Counted from the stretch's first letter, positions 8,972 through 18,535 are shown. The stretch: DNA of 64,000 nucleotides from Dyella sp. C9 (GCF_003332825.1 NZ_QIRF01000004.1:276016-340015), one strand, 5' to 3'. Numbers and translations: made by a program. The notes: generated by a model not told the origin, from the sequence alone.

Positions 8972-9883
8972 TCAGCCTTGTTCCGCCACGGCCCGATCCA
9001 GCGGTGCCGAGGTGCGCAGACGCACCATCCCGGTGGTCAGCGCCACGCCCAGCAGGATCACCGCGCAGCCGCCGGCCATCGGCAGGGTCACCGGCTCGTG
9101 CAGGAACAGCAGGCCCCACAGCACGCCGAACACAGGGATCATGTACATCACCGCCATGCTGCGCGACGCGCCGACCCGCGCCATCAGGCCGTAGAACAGC
9201 ACGTAGGCCAGCGAGGTGCACAGTGCGGCCAGGCCCAGGGCGGCCACCCATGCGGCCGGGCCCGGCGTGGCGGCCGGCCACATCCACACGGTCAGCGGCA
9301 GCAGCACCAGGGCGGCGGCCAGCTGGCTGCCGGTGGCCACGCTCAGCGGCGTCACCCCGCGCAGCATGCGCTGGCTGTAGTGCGCGCCGAAGGTGTAGCA
9401 GACATTGGCGCCCACGCAGGCGGCCATCGCCCAGCCCGAACCGCCGCTGCCGTGGCCGAAGCCCACCGTGCCGGCCACCAGCCACACCACGCCGGTCAGG
9501 CCGATCACCAGGCCGCTGGCACGCAGCGCGTCCAGCCTTTCGCCCAGCAGCATCCAGCCCGACAGCGCCACCAGCAGCGGCGCGATGGCGTCGGAAATGG
9601 CCGAAACCCCGGCCGGCAGGCTCTTGGCCGCATAGGAGAACAGGATGAACGGCAGCGCTGAATTGGCCATGCCCACCACGGCAATGGCCCGCCAGTGCGT
9701 GCGCATCTCGATGCGGCGCTGGCGCGACAGCAGCAGCGGGGCCGAGCACAGTGCCGCGCCGATCGCGCGCATGCCGGCCAGCGCCATGCCGCCGAATTCG
9801 TCGGCGCCCATGCGCATGAACAGGAACGAGGCGCCCCACAAGGCTCCCAGCAAGAGCAGTGCAGCGATGTCGGAGGTTTTCAT
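8972..9883 (-). CDS. EamA-family (DMT) inner-membrane exporter
   Basis: Ten-helix drug/metabolite transporter of the EamA type, 303 residues, with two internally repeated five-helix halves. The first begins with IAALLLLGALWGASFLFMRM, a classic EamA opening, and the second starts near AACVGANVCYTFGAHYSQRM. The substrate (amino acids, metabolites or drugs) cannot be told. The start at 9883 (MKTSDIAALLL) is preferred; the open frame continues to 9970 only because it reads through a palindromic repeat element (9908-10001). It is alone on the minus strand, 102 bp from the dsbD start, and marks the left edge of the accessory stretch. Confidence 0.88.
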   Translation of the reverse strand: MKTSDIAALLLLGALWGASFLFMRMGADEFGGMALAGMRAIGAALCSAPLLLSRQRRIEMRTHWRAIAVVGMANSALPFILFSYAAKSLPAGVSAISDAIAPLLVALSGWMLLGERLDALRASGLVIGLTGVVWLVAGTVGFGHGSGGSGWAMAACVGANVCYTFGAHYSQRMLRGVTPLSVATGSQLAAALVLLPLTVWMWPAATPGPAAWVAALGLAALCTSLAYVLFYGLMARVGASRSMAVMYMIPVFGVLWGLLFLHEPVTLPMAGGCAVILLGVALTTGMVRLRTSAPLDRAVAEQG

Positions 9884-9907
9884 GGTTTTGTTTCTTGGCT
9901 TTTGCCT

Positions 9908-10001
9908 GTCATCCCTGCGAAAGCAGGGATCCAGCGACTTTCTGATGTACCTCATCGCACCAGGAACCAAGGCGCTGGATTCCTGCTTTTGCAGGAATGA
10001 C
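9908..10001. repeat. Palindromic intergenic repeat element, copy 1
   Basis: About 94 bp with imperfect inverted ends: left GTCATCCCTGCGAAAGCAGG, right mirror CCTGCTTTTGCAGGAATGAC. Each end is itself a small hairpin. The design is the same as the element at 22756-22855. It belongs to the widespread GTCATYCCxGCGAAAGCxGGRATCCA class of intergenic repeats (known broadly in proteobacteria; assignment here by eye). It sits between the EamA gene and the yfcG-like gene. Confidence 0.8.
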
Positions 10002-10082
10002 GAGGGGGATGTGGCTGCTTGTTTGGAAGCCTAGCCGCCCATAGTGTCAGAACCTGTCAGCAGACTTCATCCTTCCGTTGCA

Positions 10083-10781
10083 TCAGGCCTGCGGCTTCGA
10101 CCCCTGGCCGAACAGCACCCGGCGTTCCTCTTCGGACAAGGCCTGTTTCGGCTGGTACGCGTTCTCCACGCCTTCATAAGTGCGCAGCGTGGCGGGGCGT
10201 TGCGAGATGGCGATGAACCAGCGCTCCAGATATGGGAAATCCGCCAGGTTCTGGCCGTGCGCCTCGTGCGGCACGATCCACGGATAGCAGGCGATGTCGG
10301 CGATGGAATACTCGCCGGCGATGAACTCGCGGCCGGCCAGCTGGCGGTCCAGCACACCATACAGGCGGGTGACCTCGCGGGTGTAGCGCTCGATGGCGTA
10401 GGGCACCGGCTCGGGCGCGTACACGCGGAAATGCCCGGCCTGCCCACCCATCGGTCCCAGTCCGCCCACCTGCCAGTACAGCCATTCCAGCGCCTCGATG
10501 CGCTGGCGCGGGGCCGTGGGCATCAGCTGGCCGGTCTTCTCCGCCAGGTACTGCAGGATGGCACCGGACTCGAACACGTTCAGCGGCTTGCCGCTATCGG
10601 CCGGGGCGTGGTCGACGATGGCGGGAATCTTGTTGTTGGGCGAAATGGCCAGGAAGGCCGGCTGGAACTGCTCGCCCTTGCTCAGGCTGACCGGCGTGAC
10701 GAAGTAGGGCAGGCCGGTTTCCTCGAGGAACAGCTTGATCTTGAGGCCGTTGGGGGTCGCGGCGAAGTACAGCTCGATCAT
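10083..10781 (-). CDS. yfcG: YfcG/YghU-type (nu-class) glutathione S-transferase
   Basis: Glutathione-linked disulfide-bond reductase of the nu class, cytoplasmic, 232 residues. It tracks E. coli YfcG closely: start MIELYFAATPNGLKIKLFLE with the TPNG active-site region, then ISPNNKIPAIVDHAPAD, FESGAILQYLAEKTG, WLYWQVGGLGPMGGQ and YSIADIACYPWI. The N-terminal thioredoxin-like half and C-terminal helical half are both complete. The ATG at 10781 gives the canonical N terminus; the open frame upstream is not conserved. It is divergent from a MocR-type regulator with 110 bp between the starts, which suggests that regulator may control it. Confidence 0.93.
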   Translation of the reverse strand: MIELYFAATPNGLKIKLFLEETGLPYFVTPVSLSKGEQFQPAFLAISPNNKIPAIVDHAPADSGKPLNVFESGAILQYLAEKTGQLMPTAPRQRIEALEWLYWQVGGLGPMGGQAGHFRVYAPEPVPYAIERYTREVTRLYGVLDRQLAGREFIAGEYSIADIACYPWIVPHEAHGQNLADFPYLERWFIAISQRPATLRTYEGVENAYQPKQALSEEERRVLFGQGSKPQA

Positions 10782-10858
10782 GGCAGTGCTCCGGCGAAGG
10801 GGTAGGCGAAGTGTGGACCCTTCACTGGTCTTGAAAAAGATCCAGGTATGGGAGAATG

Positions 10859-10868
10859 CCTGGTACCA
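10859..10868. promoter_or_regulatory. Candidate MocR operator palindrome
   Basis: Perfect palindrome CTGGTACCAG in the 110-bp divergent region between the yfcG-like gene and the MocR gene. A related half (CCAGGTA) lies about 17 bases upstream. MocR proteins usually bind direct or inverted repeats next to their own promoter. Assignment is inference. Confidence 0.35.
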
Positions 10869-10891
10869 GTTGGCACCCCGCGGAGCCTGCC

Positions 10892-12340
10892 ATGGAACCC
10901 TTGCTGGCGTTTCCCCTGGATATCCCCGCACGCGGACGCTTGCAGGCCCTGCACGGCCAGTTGCGTGCCGCCATTCTCGACGGCCGGCTGCGCGCGGGCC
11001 AGTCGCTTCCCTCCACGCGGGCGCTGGCCGAGTCGCTGGGCCTGTCGCGCAACACGGTGGTCTCGGCCTACGACCGCCTGCTCAGCGAAGGCTATCTCGC
11101 CGCGCGGCAGGGCGCGGGCTACCGCGTCGCCGCCGTGGTGCCCTCGCGCGAAGCCTCGCCTCGGGCGGCCGAAGGCGGGGATCACCGCCTGCATCCGCAC
11201 TGGCGCGATGCCACCGTGCCGCGGCCGATGTGCGAACAGCCGCCGATGCGCCATGACCTGCGCGCCTGCGTCCCCGATGCCTCGCAGTTTCCCTATGAAG
11301 TCTGGCGCCGCCTGTCCGCGCGTGCCTTGCGCGCGCTGTCGCGCGAGCCGGCGCTGTACGACTCGGCGGTGGGGCGTCGCGCGCTGCGCGAGGCGATCGC
11401 GGGGCATGTGTCGTTTGCGCGCGCGGTGAGCTGCAGCGCCGAGGACATCGTGGTGACCAATGGCGCCCAGCACGCATTCGACCTGCTGGCGCGCATCCTG
11501 ATCGTGCCGGGGCAGACCATGCTGGCGATGGAGGATCCCGGCTACGGGCCGCTGCGCCGCACCTTTGAACTGGCTGGCGCACGCGTGGCGCCGGTGCCGG
11601 TGGACGATGAGGGGCTGGTGGTGGAGCGCCTGCCGCCGAGCACGCGGGTGATCTACGTGACGCCCTCGCACCAGAGCCCGCTGGGCGTGGCGATGTCGCC
11701 CTCGCGGCGGCTGGCACTGCTGGAATTCGCGCGGCGCCATGGTGCGGTGGTGATCGAGGACGACTACGACAGCGAGTTCCGCTACGGCGAGCGCCCGCTG
11801 GATGCACTGCAGACGCTCGATCGCGATGGCGTGGTGTTCTACGTGGGCACCTTCTCCAAGAGCTTGTTTCCCGCGCTGCGCCTGGGCTACGTGGTCACGC
11901 CGCCGTGGGCGCTGGGAGCGCTGGCGCGCGCGCGGCAGCTCAACGACTGGCATGGCGACGTGCTCGCGCAGGACACGCTGGCGCTGTTCATTGCCGAGGG
12001 CCACCTGGCCCGCCACGTGCGCAGGATGCGGCGCGTCTACGCCGATCGCCGCGACGCCCTGCTGCAGGCCCTGGCGCGCCACGCCGGGGATGCGCTGGCG
12101 CCGATACCCGTCGAGGCCGGGCTGCATGTCGCCGCGCGACTGCGCTGGCCGGTGCCGGCGCGCACCGTGGTGGACGAGGCGGCGCGCGAAGGCCTGCGCG
12201 TCGAGTCGCTGGACGACAGCGCGGTCGGCGGCGTCGCACCGCATGGCCTGCTGTTCGGCCTGGGCGTGCAGCCGGCCGAACGCATGGACGAAGCAGTGCG
12301 CGTGCTGGGCCGCGTGCTGGAGGCGCACCGGCCGCGCTGA
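10892..12340 (+). CDS. MocR-subfamily (GntR-aminotransferase fusion) transcriptional regulator
   Basis: PLP-dependent regulator, 482 residues. The N-terminal GntR winged helix is at residues about 15-80 (LPSTRALAESLGLSRNTVVS, then YDRLLSEGYLAARQGAGYRV). The C-terminal type I aminotransferase fold starts near 110 and contains VIEDDYDSEFRYGERP and the PLP-lysine region VGTFSKSLFPALRLGYVV. Members include PdxR, TauR and GabR, but the effector here cannot be named. The ATG at 10892 has CGGAG upstream. It diverges from the yfcG-like gene, and a palindrome CTGGTACCAG occurs at 10859-10868 between them. It converges on the sulfotransferase gene with 7 bp between stops. Confidence 0.92.
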   Translation: MEPLLAFPLDIPARGRLQALHGQLRAAILDGRLRAGQSLPSTRALAESLGLSRNTVVSAYDRLLSEGYLAARQGAGYRVAAVVPSREASPRAAEGGDHRLHPHWRDATVPRPMCEQPPMRHDLRACVPDASQFPYEVWRRLSARALRALSREPALYDSAVGRRALREAIAGHVSFARAVSCSAEDIVVTNGAQHAFDLLARILIVPGQTMLAMEDPGYGPLRRTFELAGARVAPVPVDDEGLVVERLPPSTRVIYVTPSHQSPLGVAMSPSRRLALLEFARRHGAVVIEDDYDSEFRYGERPLDALQTLDRDGVVFYVGTFSKSLFPALRLGYVVTPPWALGALARARQLNDWHGDVLAQDTLALFIAEGHLARHVRRMRRVYADRRDALLQALARHAGDALAPIPVEAGLHVAARLRWPVPARTVVDEAAREGLRVESLDDSAVGGVAPHGLLFGLGVQPAERMDEAVRVLGRVLEAHRPR

Positions 12341-12347
12341 GGGGGGC

Positions 12348-14363
12348 TCAGGGGTTGTCGCGATAGCGCTGCAGCGCGTCGCCGAGCAAGGCCTTGAGCG
12401 GCTCCAGCTGCGCGGCGTACTTGCTCCACTGGTCGAGGCCGTCGCGGAAGATCGGTCGGCGCACCTGTTCGGAGCTGGCCGTACGCACGCTGCGCGCCGT
12501 CTGGTGGAAGTCCAGGCAGGCCTGCTCGAACGGCAGGCCGCAGAAGTCGAGCACGCGCCGCACGTTGCCCTCCAGGTCGTCGACCACGTCCTCGTGGTGC
12601 ACGCGCAGCACGCGGCCGGGCAGCACCGCGTCCCAGTGCTGCATCAGCTCGAGGTAGGTGCGGTAGTAGCGCGCGATGTCTTCCATGCTGTAGCTGAATT
12701 CCTGGCCGGTGGCGAACAGCTGCTTGAGGTTGCTGAAGCAGCAGGCCATCGGTTCGCGGCGCGCATCGATGATGCGCGCGTTGGGAAACATCAGGTGGAT
12801 CAGGCCCAGGTGCCGGAAGTTGTTCGGCATCTTGTCGATGAAGCGGGGCGCGTCGCCGCGATAGATGCGCGTCTCGCGCAGGTACTGCTCGCCGAGCCGG
12901 CGGAAGTCGTCCGCTTGCAGCTCGGCCAGCACGCCCGGGTAGCGTGGATGCTCGAAGTCCGGCTCGCGGCCCTGCAGGTCCAGCACGATGCGCGGAATGT
13001 CCGCCAGCTCCTGGGTGCCGTCCACCTGGGAGTGCGAAGCCAGGATCTGTTCCAGCAGGGTGGAGCCCGCACGCGGCAGGCCGACGATGAAGATGGGATC
13101 GGGGCCGGCATCGCCGACGCCGGCGCGGGCGGCGAAGAACTCGCGGGTGCATACCGCGATCTGCTGGCGCGTATTGGTCTCGATGATCTCCGCGCGGTAC
13201 TGGCTCTCGGCACGCTTGAGCGCATTGCCCTGGGCGTAGTGCCGCCACGATCCGGCATGCTCGCCCTGGTCCTCCAGCGCCTTGCCCAGCGCGAAGCACA
13301 GGTGGTAGCGATCCACCATCGGCGTCGACGCGGCGGCCTCATGCGCGCGCATGCCGTCGATCTCCTGCGCGGTGAAGCGGTAGGTCTTGAGGTTGGCCAG
13401 GCTCCAGTAGGCGTCGCCAAAGCCCGGGCGCGCGGCGATGGCGGCGCGGTACGAGGAAACGGCCTCGTCCTGGCGCCCCTGCGTCTTGAGCGAATGGGCC
13501 AGCGACAGGTGCAGTTCCGCCGCATCGGGCACTTCCTGCAGCAATGCACGGTACAAGGCGATGGCGCGCTCGTGCTCGCCCAGCCCGACGCTGGCGCTGG
13601 CATACAGCGCGCGGTAATCGAGATGCCCGGGATCCGTGGCCAGCAGGGTTTGCATTTCCTCGCAGCAACGCTGGTACAGGTGGCGCTCGAACAGCACCTT
13701 GGCGTAATCGAAGCGTGCGGCGTGGTAATCGGGTGCGAGCTGCAGCACGGTCGCCAGCAGCAGGTCGGCGTCGTCGAGCACGTCACGCGCCATGCCGATG
13801 CGGGCGAGCACGCGCATGCCTTCGATGTCGTTGCCCACGCGCTGCAGGTAGGGCCGGATGACCTGCTCGGCCTGGCCCGCTTCACCGTCGGCCAGCAGGC
13901 TGGTGGCCTGCACTACTTCGGGCGCCAGGCGCTTGAGCGTGGCGACGTGCGAGGCGGCCGTCTGCGCGTTGGCCGGGTCGCCGGTGATGCGATAAAGCCC
14001 TTCGAGCAGGTTCCAGCTGGAAGGCAGGGCGGGGTTGAGGTTCACCGCGCGCAGCAACTGGTCGATGGCCTGCGCTGCGTCCTTCCGCACCACATGGCAG
14101 TGGCCGCGTTCCTCGTACACGCGGCTGAAGCCGGCGTGCAGGCGTTCGAGTTCGTTGAGCGTGTGCAGGGCGTCGTCGATGCGCCCGAGGTAGCGCTGGC
14201 TGCGGGCGACGAAATACAGCACGTCGCGATTTTCCGGCACCTCGGGTCGCACGGCCTGGGCCAATGCCAGCGCCTGACCGTACTGGCCTTCCCTGTGCAG
14301 CTGGCGCAGCTGCTGGACCTGTTGTTCGATGGAATGACGGACCGGATCGAGTGCGGCGTTCAT
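12348..14363 (-). CDS. TPR-containing sulfotransferase family protein
   Basis: 671 residues. The N-terminal two thirds are tetratricopeptide repeats (for example DEAVSSYRAAIAARPGFGDA and HERAIALYRALLQEVPDAAE). The C-terminal third is a P-loop sulfotransferase domain with the PAPS 5'-phosphosulfate loop IFIVGLPRAGSTLLEQILAS, then DKMPNNFRHLGLIHLMFPNA and DARREPMACCFSNLKQLFA. The predicted role is sulfation of a protein, peptide or metabolite using PAPS; the acceptor is unknown. No signal peptide, so cytoplasmic. It lies 74 bp after the TonB-dependent receptor gene on the same strand, so the two are probably co-transcribed. Start ATG 14363; the in-frame extension to 14408 is unlikely. Confidence 0.88.
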   Translation of the reverse strand: MNAALDPVRHSIEQQVQQLRQLHREGQYGQALALAQAVRPEVPENRDVLYFVARSQRYLGRIDDALHTLNELERLHAGFSRVYEERGHCHVVRKDAAQAIDQLLRAVNLNPALPSSWNLLEGLYRITGDPANAQTAASHVATLKRLAPEVVQATSLLADGEAGQAEQVIRPYLQRVGNDIEGMRVLARIGMARDVLDDADLLLATVLQLAPDYHAARFDYAKVLFERHLYQRCCEEMQTLLATDPGHLDYRALYASASVGLGEHERAIALYRALLQEVPDAAELHLSLAHSLKTQGRQDEAVSSYRAAIAARPGFGDAYWSLANLKTYRFTAQEIDGMRAHEAAASTPMVDRYHLCFALGKALEDQGEHAGSWRHYAQGNALKRAESQYRAEIIETNTRQQIAVCTREFFAARAGVGDAGPDPIFIVGLPRAGSTLLEQILASHSQVDGTQELADIPRIVLDLQGREPDFEHPRYPGVLAELQADDFRRLGEQYLRETRIYRGDAPRFIDKMPNNFRHLGLIHLMFPNARIIDARREPMACCFSNLKQLFATGQEFSYSMEDIARYYRTYLELMQHWDAVLPGRVLRVHHEDVVDDLEGNVRRVLDFCGLPFEQACLDFHQTARSVRTASSEQVRRPIFRDGLDQWSKYAAQLEPLKALLGDALQRYRDNP

Positions 14364-14437
14364 GCGTGGTCTTGGAAGCGGTAAGGGGTGGGCTTGCGCC
14401 CACCCCATGCTAGCGGCCGGCCTGCGACGGCCAGATG

Positions 14438-17173
14438 TCAGAACGTGTAGCCGAACTTCACGCCGACCACGCGCGGGCGCAGCGGCACCTGCGACTCGAT
14501 GAACTGCGCCGACGAGGTGAACACGCTGGCGTGGCTGTTGCTCAGGTTGGTGCCGTAGAGCGACAGGTTCCAGGCGTCCTTGGCGACGCCCACTGAGGCG
14601 TCGTAGGTGGTGTAGGCCGCCTGCAGGTAGCGCAAGTCCACGGTGGTCGGGTACAGCACGCCTTCGCCGCTGGGGTAGGTCGCCGGCTGGTTGTACATCG
14701 AGCCGGTGTGGCTGGCGCCGACCATCGCGAAAGCCTTGTAGCCGCCGTTGAAGATCCAGTCATAGCGGGCACGCAGGTTGAACTGCGAGCGGGGCGAGAA
14801 TGCCGGCTCGCTGCCTGCCTCGCCGAACGGGTTCTGGAACGGCTGCACGCCCAGACCGGCCTCGACCACCTCGGTGATGCACGCGCCGTAGGACGGCGTG
14901 TTCGGGATGTTGCCCACGAGGCACGGCGAGTTGGTCTGCTTGGCACGGTTGAACGAACCGGAGCCCATCAGGGTCAGGCCGTCGGTGATGCGGCCCTCGA
15001 ACTGCAGTTCCAGGCCATCCACCTTGTAGTCGGGGCCGTTGACGCCGAAGGTGGTATTGCCCAACACCAGCGGGTTGAAGAACTGCATCTGCACGTTGTT
15101 CCACTGCATGTGGTACAGCGAGCCATTGAGCAGCAGGCGGTCGTCGAAGAAGGTGGTCTTGAAGCCGATCTCGTTGTTGGTCAGCGAGTCGGGCGCGTAG
15201 CTGAGCGGCTTCTGGTACTGCGGGCCATCCACGCCCTTGGCCACTTCCTTGGTGGTGCGGTTGAAGGCGCCCGGGCGGAAGCCCTGCGAGAAGGTGTAGT
15301 ACACCATCGCGTCCGGCGAGATGTGCCATACCAGGTTCGCGCGGCTGCGGAAGCCGTGGTAGCTGGCGTTGAGGTTCTCCGCCGTCATGCTGGTGGCATC
15401 GCCGCCGGTGCACTGGCCGTTGGGCACGTTCACGCAGTTGGAGCCGGTGGCGTACTGCGAACCGCGCTGGTACTCGGAGTAGTGGTAGTAGCGGGTGCCG
15501 GCGGTGGCGGTCAGTACGTCGGCGATGATGTCATAGGACACCGAGCCGAACGCCGCGACCTGGCGATAGCCGCGCTGCTCGTCTTCGCCGAAGGCGGTGC
15601 TGTCACTGCGTACGCTGGAGTCCATCTGTGCGGTGCCCGGATACGGCGCGACATTGGCCACGCACGGAGCGCCGCCAGCCAGTGCCGTGGCGAGGTTGCC
15701 CGGCGTGCAGGACGGGATCGTCTTGTAGTTGAAGTTCATGTCGTCGAGGATCTTGAAATCCTCGAAGTACAGGCCGCCGATGGCGCGCAGGCGGCTGTCG
15801 TCCGGCGTGCTGAAGCGCAGCTCGTGGCTCTGGTGGGTGCTGTTGACCTGGTCGTTCCAGTAGCCGATCGGCGAATAGCAGGTGGGCTTGGTGCCCGCGC
15901 CCAGGCCCGAGCCGCCGGTGCAGCTGTAGTACCAGCCGCCGACGCTGCGCGCGTAGTTGGTGTAGTCCTGCTGTTCGCTGATGTGGCGATCGGTATAGCC
16001 GCCGGTGTACACCATCGAAACGTCGCCGAGCTTGCCGTTCAAGGTCCACGCGGTGTTGGAGTAGCGGTCCTTGTCCCAGGCCGGCGCGAACGCGGTGATC
16101 TGCAGCGGCTGCAGGGTTTGGCCATCCGAACCCACCGGGTAGGTCGATGACTGGCCCTGCGCATCCATTTCCTGGTAGCTCTGCGCGATCAGTACGTTCC
16201 AGTCGTCATTGATCTTGTAGAGCGCGGACAGGCGGGCACCCTGGTAGTCCACCGGGTTCCAGTCCTTCTGTGCTACGGCGTAGTTGTTGGCCACCGGGCT
16301 GCCTGGCACTGCGCAATAGCCGGTGCTGGTGCCCTGGCCGTTCGGGCACAGGCCGCCGGTCGGCTTGATGTTGGCGTAGAAGTTGCCCCCATCGTTGTTG
16401 TTGCGGGTGAAGGTGCTCGGCACGTTGTCGATGTAGCCGCCCTGATGGTCGTTGTAGATCACGCCGCGCAGCGCGAAGGTGCCCGGGATGATCGGCAGGT
16501 TGAGCACGGCGTTGGCCGAGTTGTTGGCCGCGCCGCCCGCGGTCACGCCAGTGCTGGCCTCCACGTTGCCGCTGACCTTGTCCAGGTTGGGCTTGTTGGT
16601 GATGTAGCGCACCGCGCCGGCCTCGGCGCCACCGCCGAACAACGTGCCCTGCGGGCCTTCAAGGACTTCCACGCGCTCCATGTCGACCATGTACACATCG
16701 AGATTGCGCGCGGGGAACTGCATCGACTGGTCGTCGAGATACACGGCGACATTCGGGAACGGCGCGATCGACGCGCTCGACTGGTTGCCGAGGAAGCCGG
16801 TGCTCAGACCGCGCATGTAGATGTTGCCCTGGCCCGGCCCGTTCGCGGCGAACGTCACATTGGGCAGGTACTTGATGAGGTCGTCGAAAGTATTTACGTT
16901 CAGCTGCTGCAGCGTGTTGCCGGTGAATGCCTGCATGGTGATCGGCACGTCCTGCATGTCCTCGTTGGCATGCTGGGCCGTCACGGTGATCGCGCCCAGC
17001 GTGGAGGCCGAGGCTTCCGTGGCCGACGGACCCTGCTGGGCAGGCGTCGCGTCGGTGGCCGGTGCCTGCGCCGCCGACGGCTGGGTGGCGGGCTGGTCGG
17101 TTTCGCCGGCATAGGACACGCGAGTGACCGCAAGCGCGGCAAGCACCGCGCAAGTGATTGGATTGATCTTCAA
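14438..17173 (-). CDS. TonB-dependent outer-membrane receptor (no STN domain)
   Basis: 911-residue outer-membrane transporter energised by TonB/ExbBD. Signal peptide at about 1-22 (CAVLAALAVTRVSYAGETDQ), a Pro/Ala/Gln-rich spacer, then the TonB box/plug start ITVTAQHANEDMQDVPITMQ. The plug domain runs to about residue 210 (VEVLEGPQGTLFGGGAEAGA), followed by a 22-strand barrel ending in Phe (VGVKFGYTF). It resembles the 'iron complex outermembrane recepter' type with VTAQ-type starts, common in Xanthomonadales and sphingomonads. There is no STN domain and no Fur box that I can see. phnM lies 204 bp upstream and the TPR-sulfotransferase follows, so its ligand could be organic rather than an iron complex (inference). 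Confidence 0.93.
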   Translation of the reverse strand: MKINPITCAVLAALAVTRVSYAGETDQPATQPSAAQAPATDATPAQQGPSATEASASTLGAITVTAQHANEDMQDVPITMQAFTGNTLQQLNVNTFDDLIKYLPNVTFAANGPGQGNIYMRGLSTGFLGNQSSASIAPFPNVAVYLDDQSMQFPARNLDVYMVDMERVEVLEGPQGTLFGGGAEAGAVRYITNKPNLDKVSGNVEASTGVTAGGAANNSANAVLNLPIIPGTFALRGVIYNDHQGGYIDNVPSTFTRNNNDGGNFYANIKPTGGLCPNGQGTSTGYCAVPGSPVANNYAVAQKDWNPVDYQGARLSALYKINDDWNVLIAQSYQEMDAQGQSSTYPVGSDGQTLQPLQITAFAPAWDKDRYSNTAWTLNGKLGDVSMVYTGGYTDRHISEQQDYTNYARSVGGWYYSCTGGSGLGAGTKPTCYSPIGYWNDQVNSTHQSHELRFSTPDDSRLRAIGGLYFEDFKILDDMNFNYKTIPSCTPGNLATALAGGAPCVANVAPYPGTAQMDSSVRSDSTAFGEDEQRGYRQVAAFGSVSYDIIADVLTATAGTRYYHYSEYQRGSQYATGSNCVNVPNGQCTGGDATSMTAENLNASYHGFRSRANLVWHISPDAMVYYTFSQGFRPGAFNRTTKEVAKGVDGPQYQKPLSYAPDSLTNNEIGFKTTFFDDRLLLNGSLYHMQWNNVQMQFFNPLVLGNTTFGVNGPDYKVDGLELQFEGRITDGLTLMGSGSFNRAKQTNSPCLVGNIPNTPSYGACITEVVEAGLGVQPFQNPFGEAGSEPAFSPRSQFNLRARYDWIFNGGYKAFAMVGASHTGSMYNQPATYPSGEGVLYPTTVDLRYLQAAYTTYDASVGVAKDAWNLSLYGTNLSNSHASVFTSSAQFIESQVPLRPRVVGVKFGYTF

Positions 17174-17377
17174 GACTATCTCCCCAAGGGTTTGGAAGCC
17201 GAACGGCGTCGGCAGGCCTAGTGCTGCGATGCGGGGAGGCTAGGGGGGCGGAATGAACGGCCAGTGACCCGGACTAGGCAAGCTTGCGCGGTTGTCTATG
17301 CCCTGGAGCAGGCCGCCGACGCGTTAACGCTCACGGATATCGTGCGGCGTCCTCGTCGTTTGGCCGCCCATATGAAC

Positions 17378-18535
17378 TTACAGCCGCTGCGTGCCCGCCA
17401 CCCAGGCCGAGCGGACCACCGGCTGCGAGCGATGCAGCCGCACGCGCAGCAGGTCGGCGCGCAAGCCTGGGTCGAGCCGGCCGCGATCGTCGAAGCCCAG
17501 CACGTCGGCGGGGGTGGAGGTCACCGTGGCAATCGCCTCCGGCAGCGTCCAGCCCGCCTGCTCGTGCAGGATGAAGGCGCCCTGCAGCAGGCTGGTGGGC
17601 ATGTAGTCCGACGACAGGATGTCCAGGCAGCCGGCGCGCGCCAGGGCGATCGCCGCCACGTTGCCTGCATGCGAGCCACCGCGCACCAGGTTGCTGGCGC
17701 CGGCCACGATGTGCAGGCCCTGCTCTCGCGCCGCCTGTGCGGCCGCCAGCGTGGTGGGGAACTCGCTGATGCGCGCGCCGACCGCGACGGCCTCGTCCAC
17801 ATGGGCGACATCGGTGTCGTCGTGGCTGGCCACCAGCACGCCGTGGCGTCGCGCCAGCCGCATCACGCCGGCCATCTGTTCGTCGCGGTGCAGGGACTGC
17901 TGCGCGCGGCGTTCCTCCAGTACGGCAGTGAATTCCTCGTCGCTCCAGGTGATGCCGTTGCGGCTGTAGTAGCTGCGGTACTGGCGCACGTCGTGGTACT
18001 GGCGCTGGCCGGGCGTGTGGTCCATCAGCGAGAGCAGGCGCAGGTCGGCGCGGGTCAACAGCGGCTCGGCTAGTTCCAGCAGGCCGGGCCAGCTCAGTTC
18101 GCAGCGAAGGTGCAGGTAGTGCTCACTGCGCAGCAGGTGGTGGTCGCGCGCTTCGTCCAGAGCGTCGAGCGCGTCGCGCAGCGTGCGAGTGCGGCCGCCG
18201 TCTTCCTCCAGGTCGCCCAGCGACAGGGCATCGAGCACGGTGGTGATGCCGGCGGCGAGCAGCTGCGCGTCGTGGGCCAGCATCGCCGGTAGCGCCGGCC
18301 ATGCCGCGCCGGCGCGCGGCAAGAGGTGTTTCTCGAGGTTGTCCGTATGCAGCTCGATGAGTCCCGGGATCAGGTAGTCGCCGTCGAAGTCGATGGCGTT
18401 GCGCGGATGTTCGTCGCCGCTCCAGGTGCTTGCGATCAGGCCATCATGGATTTCCACGCCACCCGTCACCACCCGGTCGCCGAGCACCAGGCGCGCCTTT
18501 GCGATGCACCATGAACGCTCCTTCAGCGATGTCAT
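17378..18535 (-). CDS. phnM: PhnM-type amidohydrolase (alpha-D-ribose 1-methylphosphonate 5-triphosphate diphosphatase)
   Basis: PhnM removes pyrophosphate from the ribose-phosphonate triphosphate intermediate of the C-P lyase pathway. 385 residues with end-to-end resemblance to E. coli PhnM: YLIPGLIELHTDNLEKHLLP, AAGITTVLDALSLGD, LHLRCELSWPGLLELAEPLL, LSLMDHTPGQRQYHDVRQYR, VASHDDTDVAHVDEAVAVGA, FPTTLAAAQAAREQGLHIVA, GASNLVRGGSHAGNVAA and DILSSDYMPTSLLQGAF. Metal-binding His/Asp residues of the amidohydrolase fold are present. The start at 18535 is chosen by comparison; ATG 18559 with CGGAA upstream is an alternative. It diverges from the phnF-like regulator. No phnGHIJKL gene is in the window, which is odd for a true PhnM. 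Confidence 0.9.
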   Translation of the reverse strand: MTSLKERSWCIAKARLVLGDRVVTGGVEIHDGLIASTWSGDEHPRNAIDFDGDYLIPGLIELHTDNLEKHLLPRAGAAWPALPAMLAHDAQLLAAGITTVLDALSLGDLEEDGGRTRTLRDALDALDEARDHHLLRSEHYLHLRCELSWPGLLELAEPLLTRADLRLLSLMDHTPGQRQYHDVRQYRSYYSRNGITWSDEEFTAVLEERRAQQSLHRDEQMAGVMRLARRHGVLVASHDDTDVAHVDEAVAVGARISEFPTTLAAAQAAREQGLHIVAGASNLVRGGSHAGNVAAIALARAGCLDILSSDYMPTSLLQGAFILHEQAGWTLPEAIATVTSTPADVLGFDDRGRLDPGLRADLLRVRLHRSQPVVRSAWVAGTQRL

